In this document: positions 55,099 to 64,000 of the stretch, one piece after another
Layout of the letters: the number at the start of each line of letters is the position of its first letter
How positions within the stretch are numbered: the first letter of the stretch is position 1
From: Coniferiporia sulphurascens
Taxonomy: Eukaryota > Basidiomycota > Agaricomycetes > Hymenochaetales > Hymenochaetaceae
Direction of reading: 5' to 3'
Length of the DNA: 64,000 nt
Assembly (NCBI GenBank): GCA_002794785.1
Contig: NBBA01000008.1
Coordinates: 1,550,001 to 1,614,000, forward strand
Program-made: the position numbers and the translations under genes
The notes under the pieces: model-generated
Told to the model about the DNA's origin: nothing
Seen by the model: only the letters and a program-made list of their open reading frames with translations
Database searches by the model: none

Positions 55099-58000
55099 GG
55101 CGACTTCAATCATTGCCACCACTTGTGGTCCGAACTCCTCACCTCACGGCAGGAAGATTTGAGAGTGCAACCTCTCAATGACTTCTTCCGGGAGCACGGC
55201 CTCATGCCAGCTCACCTCCCCAATTCTGACTCTCGGCCAGTCAACAACCGTCGGCAGTGCCCAATTGACATGATCTGGTCCCCCCCCGTGATAAACCCGG
55301 ATTCAATCCTCGACTCGGGTACCTCGACCACCTCCACCCTGTCCGACCATGCTATCCTACACTGGTCCCTGCCATCCCGGCCCCTGCCTCCTACCATCAA
55401 AACCTGCCGGCTCACACCGGCAGACAAGGAGGAATGGACCGACATCGCCTTCCCACTACTTGAAGCTGCCTTCCTACAACAAGTGGACAACACCCTCACC
55501 CTCGATATCAAAGCACAGGCTGTAGTCGACTCCATGATTGCCGCCCTCACCCCTTTCACCAGAATCAGCAAGCTGTCAAAAACCGAGGTCCCCTGGTGGA
55601 CCCTGACCTGCAAAGCGCTCCTCCAAGCGATCTCAGCGGCCCCCACCCCCCTTCAGCGGTCAGCAGCCCATCGCACTTTTAAGTGGGGCATCCGGGCAGC
55701 AAAGCGACATTTTTATGCCGAGCAAGCAGACCAAGCAGATGCCTCCAACATCTGGAGCTGGGCCAAACAAGGCCTAGGCAACTGCCCCACACCAATCCCC
55801 TCGCTCAAAAAACACGACAGCTCCTTCACCCAATCGGACAACGAGAAAGGTGAGCTTTTTTGCAAGACTTTCTTCATGCCCCCACCACCCCAACAAGTGG
55901 CTGACACGCTGCCCCCCCCTCCCCAACCAGCTGCCCCGCCCATCCTCCTCACAGAGCTTATGGAGGCACTGTCCGACACCTCCAACTTGTTGGCTCTGGG
56001 CCTCTCAGGGATCGGATACTGCCCTCTCAAATGGGTAGTAGACGCTTACCCCGAAGGGATCCTTTCCCTTTTCAATGACTGTCTGCGCATGGGGCACCAC
56101 CCCAAGTGCTGGTGGGCAGCAAAAGTGGTCATGCTGCGGAAGCCAAGCAAGAAGGACCCCTTCTCACTGCGCTCATATCGGCCCATCACCCTCAAGGAGA
56201 CCTTAGGGAAACTCCTCGAGAAGATTATAGCTAACCGGCTCCAGTTCCTCGCTAACACAAGAGACTGGCTGCCACCTAACCAATATGGGGGGTGTCAAGG
56301 ACATTCCGTCTACGATGCCGCCCAACACCTCATACAGATTGCGGAGCGAGCCCATGCTGAGGGCCGCATATGTTCGGTCCTAGCGGTCAACATACAGGGG
56401 TTCTTCGACTCAGTACACCTGCAACTCCTCCACCGGCAACTATTGGACCTCCACTGCCCACCCGACATGGCAGACTGGTGTTTGTCCTTCATGACAGATC
56501 GGCAGGTGGCTATTGCTTTTGACGGCACCACCCTTCCAACAGCCCAGAAACCCGACCTTGGCACCCCCCAAGGGTCGCCGGTATCCCTGATCCTCTCGAC
56601 TATATTTGTGGGCGTGGTCCTCCGGAAATTTCATCAAACCGGCACCACTGCCCTCGCATATGTTGATGACCACCTCCTTGTGTGCATCGGACCCAGCATG
56701 GCACCCAACTGCCAGCAACTGTCTAACGCCTACCACCAACTCAATGCCCACTTCAGCACCATCGGTCTCAATATCGAAGCTGCCAAAACGGAGTGCCTCC
56801 ACTTTCACCCACCCCAATGACGTTCAGCCGCCTACACCGACTGGGACACTGCCGGAGTATGGGTCGCCCCCACCATGATCATCCGACCCTCTATCCCACT
56901 CCGCTGGTTGGGAATATGGTGGGACCCCGCCCTCACCTTCAAAGCCCACGTAGAGCGCATGCGCTCCAAGGGCCTCTCCATGCTTGCTGCCCTCCACATC
57001 CTCGGCAACACCGAACGTGGAATCTCGGCCCTCCTCCTCCGTCGACTATACACTGCCTGCATCCGCTCCGTTTTGACATGGGGTGCCCCAGTATGGTATC
57101 ATGGCCGATGCCAAAAAACATTAGTAAGCCGCCTGCAGGCAGTGCAAAACACTGCTTGCAGGTGGATTCTGGGCGTCTACAAAGGCGTCTCCCCATTCTC
57201 CACAAATTTTCTTTGTTCCCTCCCCCCCCTTTCATATTATTTTGAATATGCTAAGACCCTCCATTCTCTGTGCCTTTGGCACACCCTGCACTCCGTTGGT
57301 AGAAAACGATATTACAAAACAGTAACTAACTGTCCCTTTTCCACTTCTCTGCAGGTCCGGGTCCCCCAGGTTCAGCCAGTCCCTGCATACACTCATCCCC
57401 CCTGGACAGATCCTCTGGCATTTACATCTGGAAGAGTTTCATTTGCCACTCCTATCACTCCGGTCAGCAAAGACACCCACAAGGAATTTGTGGGCACTGT
57501 GCACTCCCTGAGCACCCTCCCCCATCTCCAGGTTTTCACTGATGGCTCACGCATTGGCTCAAAGTCTGGCTCAGCTGTCTGCACCATGAAGGGCCTCACC
57601 TGTCTCAAATCGCGCCGGCTGGCCTCCCCCACCTGCGCAACAGCAACAGATGCAGAAATCTTCTCCCTCACCTCTGCTCCAAGCTGGGCCACACATCACC
57701 TCCGGGAGCACCTGCCTGTCGCATCCGACATCTTCTTTCTGTCGGATTCACTGACGGCACTCCACCTGATCTGCACATGGGCGCCAGTTCCAGGTGCACA
57801 TCTCCTTCACCAATGGAAGGCAGGGGTCCAGACTCTATTGGACTCATACCTGGATCTCTCCATTCATTTTGTTTGGTGCCTGGGTCACTCCAACATCCCC
57901 AGGAACGAATGGGCAGACCACAAGGTGAAGTTCGCCACAAACCTACCCCTGTCTCCGCTCGCACCCTCCACCTCCGCACTGAAAGAGGCTGCAGTCAACA

Positions 58001-58161
58001 CTCTCATGGAGCGCTGGTCCCTCTCACTCGCCCGCCCGCTCGCCTCAATGGCCAACAAATACTTAGCCGTCAACGGGGTCCCCTCCTGCCGTCCCTGAAA
58101 GCTCCTCACACAATCGGTGGACCACCCATGCCACAAACTATTGGCAGTCACCCAGGTTCTC
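55099..58161 (+). pseudogene. LINE copy 11 ORF2: late endonuclease, RT, RNase H
   Basis: One reading frame from GDFNHCHHLWSELL to the C-terminal domain. SDHAILHW, PITLKETLGKLLEKII, IQGFFDSVHLQ, GTPQGSPVS and box YVDD (near 56660) are intact. TGA at 56818-56820 splits it into 565 and 407 codon pieces; RNase H follows (VFTDGSRIGSKSGSA, WCLGHSNIPRNEWADHK). A second TGA at 58096-58098 replaces Arg of RP*KLL. The 3' end is removed by the tail insertion at 58162. Well preserved. Confidence 0.9.
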
Positions 58162-58326
58162 TTTTTTTTTTTTTTTTTTTAAATTATTATTCCTGCAGTA
58201 TTACATAATTACAAGCTGCCCCCCCAAAGGGGGGGCCCTAACTACATAACAACAGAGGCACCCATCATTGCACAATGCACAAAACTGGGCAGGGGCCCTG
58301 CTCCCCAGAGGGAGCCAGAGTGGGAA
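58162..58326 (-). mobile_element. Short LINE 3' end insertion
   Basis: A poly(T) run then AAATTATTATTCCTGCAG, hairpin (loop UUU), and 3' UTR to about 58326. It is bounded on the right by the poly(T) tail of an unrelated LINE. No duplication identified. Confidence 0.82.
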
Positions 58327-58507
58327 TTTTTTTTTTTTTTTTTTTTTTTAATTCTGCATTTATATACCGCAACATTACTATGTAAAAGACGCGGATGTGA
58401 GACCAAATGAAGTATCGTGTCAGAGGAGATTAACAAGGTATGAACTTTCTGGATGTAAATATGAATGGGTAGGATTTTTGGTTTTCTGAATGAAGTCAAT
58501 GTTAAAT

Positions 58508-61500
58508 TTATGGTGGAAAAAATCGAGATGGAGGAATTGGGTCATGAACGGTGAATGCTTTAGTAAAGGTGTTGGAGGAATTTAAAAAGGATGCGAGTTT
58601 TTGAAGGTAACTTTCTTTTGTGAATAAAATGTGGTCTGGGGGTGGAATGGCGTTCCCGAAAGCTTGTATGCGTGCGTGATTTAGAAGTGGGCATCGTCAT
58701 ATGATATGATCCCTGGTTTGTATATGTTCGCCGCATGGGCAAGACATGGGATTGGTTGGTACGAATCGCCTATAATAGTCTCCAAAGTGGCCGTGTCCTG
58801 TAATTGCATGGAAGATATGTGAAGATATGTCTCGAGGGTAATAGAAACGTTTCCAAAAGGGTGTGAGTTTCGATGATGGAATTCCTGATAGTGTATTGAA
58901 TGATGCGGATTCCGAAATGTTTTTGGTGTTTCGAATAAGATGAGACCATGAAGTGATCGCATTAAGGTTGATATCTTCTTTTTCGCCTGTGTATGTTTTT
59001 AACAGAAATGGACGGCCTATTGGAGAGAAGTGCGTAAGCTTGTCGGCAATGACGTTGCCAGGGATGTCAAGGTGACCCGGGGACCAATGAAGATGAATGT
59101 GGTTATGAGTATTAGAAGTGAAAGAATCAGAGAATTTGCGAAAAATTTTAGAAGAGCATTGGGCAGCATGGGGTGAGAGGTCAAGGATAGCCGGAATACA
59201 AGATGATGAATCAGAGAAAAAGTGAATGTTGTTAATATGAGAAGTGGAAAGGATATGTCGTTGTCGGAATAGAGTGATTCATTCTGTACATTTAGCGAGA
59301 GCATACATTTCAGCGTCAAAAGAAGAGCCTGAAGGAGAACAATAAAAGTGACCAAGGTCAGCAATTTGAGAATTGTGATATATGACAAATGCGGATATTG
59401 TGACGGATTTATTGTTTTTGTAATTTTTTGAGCCGTCTGTGTAAACTAAAAGATTGTGAATGTTTTTTGATAAAGAATCATGTAAAAGAATAATTTTGTT
59501 TTTTTGTTGATTTTTTCGATCAATAGATGAAATGCCAGGTTCGAAACGATAAGAAAGGGGAGAGTAGTGAAATTGAGCTGGGTTACTGGGTAAATGTTGA
59601 GACGGATGAGCAAGATAAGGATTGATGTGTTCGGTTCTAGGGTCGGTGAGAAAAGCGAGACGATGAAGTTGTGTTTTTGGTTTGGAAGATGTAGATTTAT
59701 GTCGAGATTTAATAGGTGGTTGAGATGTAGGAAGATGAGGCCAAGAAGGCGGAAGACGATTAAGAAGTTGCGAGTTTAAAGGTAGTCGATTAAGTCGGAG
59801 AGCAGTTGATTGGTTGTATTTGTTGAGGAGAATCGGTATTGGGAGAATATGTGCAATACGATGAAGTGTGTGTGATGGAGTAGTACGGAATGTTCCTGTA
59901 AGTAAACGGAGACTTTGATTTTGAGCGATGGTCATATGATTAATTTTTGATTTTTGTCGGATGCTGGTAAACCAAAGTTGGAAGCTGTAGGTAAGAACTG
60001 GAAGGATGTTTGCGAAGTGAAGGGTACGGAAATTGGTGAAGGATAGGCCACGGATAGTGTTTCCAAGAATGCGTAATGCCATCATTGTAGAGCGTGCTCG
60101 CATGCACATATGGTGGATGTGATGGTTGAAATTGAGTCTTTGGTCGAGATAAAAGCCAAGCCAACAAATGATGGGAGATGGAGTAATTACTGTGGGAGGC
60201 GAATGTATGTTTGAGAGCGTAATGGATGGAAATGAAGTAGGGGAAAATCCATGGTGAATGAAATGAATAAGGTCAGATTTAAAATGATCGATAGAAAGTT
60301 GAATATTGCTGAGTTTGTTGGAAATGATATTATAGGCGTTGGTAAGAAGACAGATATTTTCTTGGTATGATTCTGAATATACAAGGATTAATTGATTGTC
60401 GACATAAGCTTTGAGGCATGTGTTGGGGGAAGATTTAAAGGAGCTAAGGATGAAAGCCGTGTAAATGGATGAAAGAATTGGAGAGATAGGAGATCCTTGT
60501 GGAATGCCGACGTTATGAATTGGTTTAGGTTTGGATAGAAAATTGTCAATTTTAAAAGATATATAACGATCAGAAAGAAATGCTTGCGTCCAAAGAATGA
60601 TTTTCTGATCAAAACCGAGTAGATATAAGGAATGGAGAAGTCGAGAATGATTGACGTTATCGAAGTAGCCTTTGATGTCGATGGCAAGAGCTGATACGAA
60701 TAATTTCTTTTTATGGGCGATTTGGATGTTGTGAATGAGGGAAAGACCGGCATCAATGGTACATGAATTTGAACGACCACCAAATTGAATAGTAGGAACT
60801 AGGTCGAAATGACCGACATCCCATGTTAGGCGTTTAGCGATGATTTTTTCAAGAATTTTTCCCATGCATTCGAGTAGCGCAATTGGTCGATATGATCTAG
60901 GGCTACTGGCATCGTTTTTGTTAGGTTTAGGAATCAGAACGATGTTAGCATTTTTCCAAGGATGAAGATGATGAGAAAAGCATTCGTTGAAAAGATTAAA
61001 AAGAATATTGGGATGAGAAGAGTTAACCCATTTAATATAAGCATAAGAAATATTGGAGATACCCGGGGCAGAATTGTTGTGGGTAAGGTTGAGACACATG
61101 TCGATTTCGTTTTGAGTGATTCGTGGTGATGCTCGAGTCGGTTTCTTAGGTGGGTCATATGGAAGATCCAAGACATTGGGTAAGGGTGCATTGGAAAAGA
61201 AAGACTTGTGAAAGATGTCCGCTTGTTGAGTGGGTGTATGTGCGTATTGGTTTTCATAAAGAATAGGCGGGGTCCGAGTTTTTCGTTTACCGGATGACCA
61301 TTTAGCATAACGGTAGATATCGTATGAAGACGCTCCTTCAAGAACGGAGGTTGCCCATGATTGTTTAGCTTTTCTGAAAATGATTCGTGCTTCTTTATGT
61401 AGATGTTCTTTTTCGTAGTTATCGGAGCATTCTCGGAAAGCGCGTATAGCTTGATCGCATTCATTGTTCCACCAATATGAATAAGAGAAGGTCGTAGTAG

Positions 61501-62455
61501 TGGTTTGAGGCATGATTTCTGACATTGTTAATAAAATTGTGTTAGTTAAATGTTTCACGAAATCATAAACCGAGTCATCGTCTCCGATAATGGGTAGCGG
61601 TTGATCATCTAGATGAAAACTAAATTTTTCAATCCATTCTTTCTTTCATTCAGGGTCATATTTGTAGTTAGTGGTCGTATCTTTGGGAGTAAAGTCAGGG
61701 TTAATAGGAAGATATGCAACTGTAATTGGAATGTGGTCGGAGGAGTAAGCTGCCATGTCGATGCAGGTCCAGTTGTAAAAGAAGTTGGAAAGAACAGCCG
61801 TAAAGTTAAGAAGCATAAGGTCAATGATAGAGTCGGATTGCTGGTGTTGACCTTTGCAAGTAGGGAAGTCGGTGTCATTAAGAATAAAAAGAGATTGGTC
61901 TTGAGTCCACATAAGAAAATTGTCTGCATCAACTGATGATCTTTGAATTTTTCTGTTTGGAAGAGCCCATTCTGAGTGATGAATATTGAAGTCGCCCATG
62001 ATGCATGTTGGGATGTCATAGTCAAGTTCGATGTCAATAAGAAAATGAATGTTGTTGCCTAGAATCCCTGAACCGTAATTGTAGCAATTAATAAGATGGA
62101 ACGTTTTTTCAAGGTAAGTGACATCGATGGTCATAAAATCTTTGTGGTTAGTGATATCTTGTCGAGAGATTGCCGAAAGGTGTGGAAAAGATTTCCGAAC
62201 GTAAATGATGACGTGAGGTTTAATTGGTGAGAGTGGATCGTAGGACGGTATGAAATAATCCCAAGCAGGATGTTTGATAGGTAATAAAATTGGAATGCCA
62301 TCTGGAGAGGAGTCGGAACAAGAGAGACCAGAAAAACCGATGAAAGGCTCTTGAAGTGCGAGAATATGAAGATTTGGGTTATTCAATAGGCGAGTTGTTC
62401 AGGGTCCACTTTTTGCTACATTTAGCTGAAGTATTCTTAGGGCCATATGATTCAT
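58508..62455 (-). pseudogene. AT-rich LINE ORF2: four TGA stops, no frameshift
   Basis: From ATG 62455 to TAA 58508 there is one frame of 1,315 codons interrupted only by TGA at 62399-62401, 61646-61648, 59279-59281 and 58697-58699. Endonuclease: LQLNVAKS, LALQEPF, IMGDFNIHHSEW, SSDHIPI. RT: YRPIALLECMGKILEKII, DIKGYFDNVNHSR, GIPQGSPISPILS, and a catalytic box reading YVDN (second Asp lost). RNase H: VYTDGSKN, then HLHWSPGHLDIPGN. A C-terminal CX1CX8HX4C finger starts CPCGEHIQTRDH. Inactive. Confidence 0.9.
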
Positions 62456-62631
62456 AGAGTATCTTCGTGGACTGAGTTGTGGGGGTCTACCTGCATTGAC
62501 AGGGATGATGAGCGAGTGAAAGCTGGGTCCGAAATGAATTGTCTGCACATAGGATGAATGGGGATGAGGTTAGGATTCATTGATGACGGTGAGGGTGGTG
62601 ATGATAGAGTCATTCAGACGGGTGTGGGGTT

Positions 62632-64000
62632 TCAGTTAAAATAGAAGGCATGCTGAGGGCAATCTATGGAGTCGGCCGGGTGGGCGCCTGAACAGTTGAC
62701 GCAATGGAAATGGTCACATGGTTGGTTATCCTGGTATTGCGTGCTTGAGCATCCTGAGCACATTTCCCGATGTTGAGATGTAAGGTGACGTTTTGAAGCG
62801 CAATAGCGACATCCTAGCGGCTGGGTACAGTTAATCGTTAAGTGTCCGAATTTCCAACATTTAGTGCATTGAGAGAAGCGAGGTTTTTCTTTCCAAACGA
62901 CTGGAACCGTAGATTGACCAAAAATGAAAAATACGGAAGTGGTAACTTTACGAAGTAAGTCCCTGTTAGGGTCCTCGAATGCGAATGAAATTGATGACCA
63001 CGGTTTTGTGATGAATTCTGGGTTTCTCGCCCATCTCAGTGGTTGCGTGATTTTAAGTGTACGGAAAAGGTCGTTGAGTAAAAGAGAACGGAGAATTTCT
63101 AGCTCAGTGAAAATAGGCATATTCGGACCGGTTGATGTGATTATGTTGCTAAGTATGACTTTTGACCATTTGATATCACGAGTGATCGTCAGAGGATGGT
63201 TGGGTCGGAGTTCGAAAGCGTCCTTAAGGATGGGAATGATAGCGTTGATCAAATTGATAGAAATGTTACTGGGGAAGGAAAAAATGCAGTTTCCGGACAT
63301 ATTCCAGTCCGCACCGATGATCCGAATGTGACGGGCAGTAGGGATACGGTCTAATTTTGCTTGTATGTGATCGATGAGGGTTTTGGAGTTTGGTTGAGAT
63401 GATAATGGCATGTTTTGACCTTGGAAGCATGCAACGTAGCGGGTGAGATTTGAAATGGAAGCAGGTGCTGACGGAAGAAGTTTCGGTTGCGTTGTAGGCA
63501 TGTTAAGACCCAAATGATCCTTATATGTCAAAGTGCTGATGGGTTGTTCAGCTATTGGATTGCAAAGAGTGACTGGAGAAGGGGTACGTTGTCTGGGCCC
63601 GAGTGGACGTGTATGGTTGATTGGGGCTGTCTGAGGTGGGGCTGGTTGAATAAACCCATGGCTGACGTTGTCTTGTTCATAAGAGTTGTCTTCATGGAAA
63701 GAAACATGGCATGTGGGTGACGGGATGTTAGGTATGATATTACGGACAGGAGGGCCGAATGATGCTACGGTTTCTTCCAACTGAACCATTCTGGATATGA
63801 TGCGAAGTTTGAGATCTTTGGTGTGTTGTTTGGCTTGTTCTTGAAGAGTGGTCTGTAGAGAGGTAATCATAGACGAGATTGTAGAGAAGTTGGGGCCGGA
63901 GACTATGGTAGCAGCGATGGGTTCAACTACGTTATCCTGTACAGAATTCGGAAAAAGAATTGGATTGCGGACTCGAAAGTCGAATTGGCTGGTGTCGTCA
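62632..64000 (-). CDS. AT-rich LINE ORF1 (CCHC protein), N-terminus outside window
   Basis: The frame is open for at least 456 codons to the right edge; TGA at 62632-62634 ends it. A coiled-coil-like stretch (SMITSLQTTLQEQAKQHTKD) precedes a Pro/Thr-rich linker, a conserved folded part (RHIRIIGADWNMSGNCIFSF, LRWARNPEFITKPWSSISFA) and C-terminal knuckles CTKCWKFGHLTINC, CRYCASKRHLTSQH and CVNCSGAHPADSIDC. Likely the LINE RNP protein. No premature stop seen. Confidence 0.88.
   Translation of the reverse strand, partial: DDTSQFDFRVRNPILFPNSVQDNVVEPIAATIVSGPNFSTISSMITSLQTTLQEQAKQHTKDLKLRIISRMVQLEETVASFGPPVRNIIPNIPSPTCHVSFHEDNSYEQDNVSHGFIQPAPPQTAPINHTRPLGPRQRTPSPVTLCNPIAEQPISTLTYKDHLGLNMPTTQPKLLPSAPASISNLTRYVACFQGQNMPLSSQPNSKTLIDHIQAKLDRIPTARHIRIIGADWNMSGNCIFSFPSNISINLINAIIPILKDAFELRPNHPLTITRDIKWSKVILSNIITSTGPNMPIFTELEILRSLLLNDLFRTLKITQPLRWARNPEFITKPWSSISFAFEDPNRDLLRKVTTSVFFIFGQSTVPVVWKEKPRFSQCTKCWKFGHLTINCTQPLGCRYCASKRHLTSQHREMCSGCSSTQYQDNQPCDHFHCVNCSGAHPADSIDCPQHAFYFN

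Larger units (their letters stand above)
58327..64000 (-). mobile_element. AT-rich LINE (second family), 5' end beyond window
   Basis: Poly(T) at 58327-58349 marks the 3' tail; a 3' UTR of about 160 bp, ORF2 62455-58508 and ORF1 from the window edge to 62632. Composition is clearly more AT-rich than the other LINEs, and the hairpin and 3' UTR of the main family are absent. ORF1 and ORF2 are separated by 176 nt instead of overlapping. Same domain plan (CCHC ORF1; APE endonuclease, RT, RNase H). Confidence 0.92.

Noticed and set aside
58508..62455. TGA read as an amino acid (alternative code or selenocysteine)
   Set aside because: ORF1 of the same element ends with TGA, Trp is encoded by TGG, and other elements in the window show the same CGA-type losses. 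Mutation is simpler.
1..64000. tRNA, rRNA, host protein genes, DNA transposons
   Set aside because: I looked for typical motifs and found none; all long frames resolve to LINE or gypsy proteins. A small tRNA could have been missed by eye.

Overview
Every stretch of this window that I could interpret is retroelement sequence. I found no host gene, rRNA, tRNA or CRISPR array. The element types are APE-endonuclease LINEs with CCHC ORF1 proteins and an ORF2 carrying RNase H, plus Ty3/gypsy elements, one with an integrase chromodomain. Together they suggest a fungus, most likely a basidiomycete. That is inference from element families, because no host gene is available. The density of insertions inside insertions suggests heterochromatin, possibly pericentromeric or another gene-poor island.

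Layout: 1-9054 holds LINE pieces in both orientations and two copies of a non-coding repeat, here called N. 9055-12797 holds a broken gypsy element (G1) between two short LTR-like repeats and interrupted by a third. 12807-13368 is a solo LTR of a second gypsy family (G2) inside a LINE. 13369-18014 is two LINE pieces. 18015-32105 is a G2 element with both LTRs, gag, pol with chromodomain and an extra 3' ORF, split in gag by a near full-length LINE (19792-26235). 32106-50508 is a stack of LINEs: a nearly full-length one (33365-46239) contains a complete 6.4-kb copy (37204-43624) with an intact ORF1. 50509-58326 is a plus-strand LINE interrupted by a solo G2 LTR and by two N copies in opposite orientation. 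58327-64000 is a different, AT-rich LINE running off the right edge.

The main LINE family can be defined from the window itself. Its 5' end is CATCCTTCTTG followed by a 57-58 nt leader. ORF1 (about 684 aa, CCHC knuckles) and ORF2 (about 1,330 codons: endonuclease, RT, RNase H) overlap as ATGA. The 3' UTR ends with a G/C hairpin capped by UUC(G) and a short A/T-rich tandem tail. Four insertions have recognisable 13-15 bp target-site duplications.

Two themes stand out. First, N has a fixed 3' end joined to LINE sequence at three different LINE positions, the architecture expected for chimeric retrotransposons made by template switching (as in the MINE elements of Magnaporthe). Second, decay is strongly skewed: of 27 premature stops I located in otherwise readable frames, 25 are TGA and 2 are TAA, often where sister copies have Arg or Gln. 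This points to C-to-T change at CGA/CAA codons rather than random decay.
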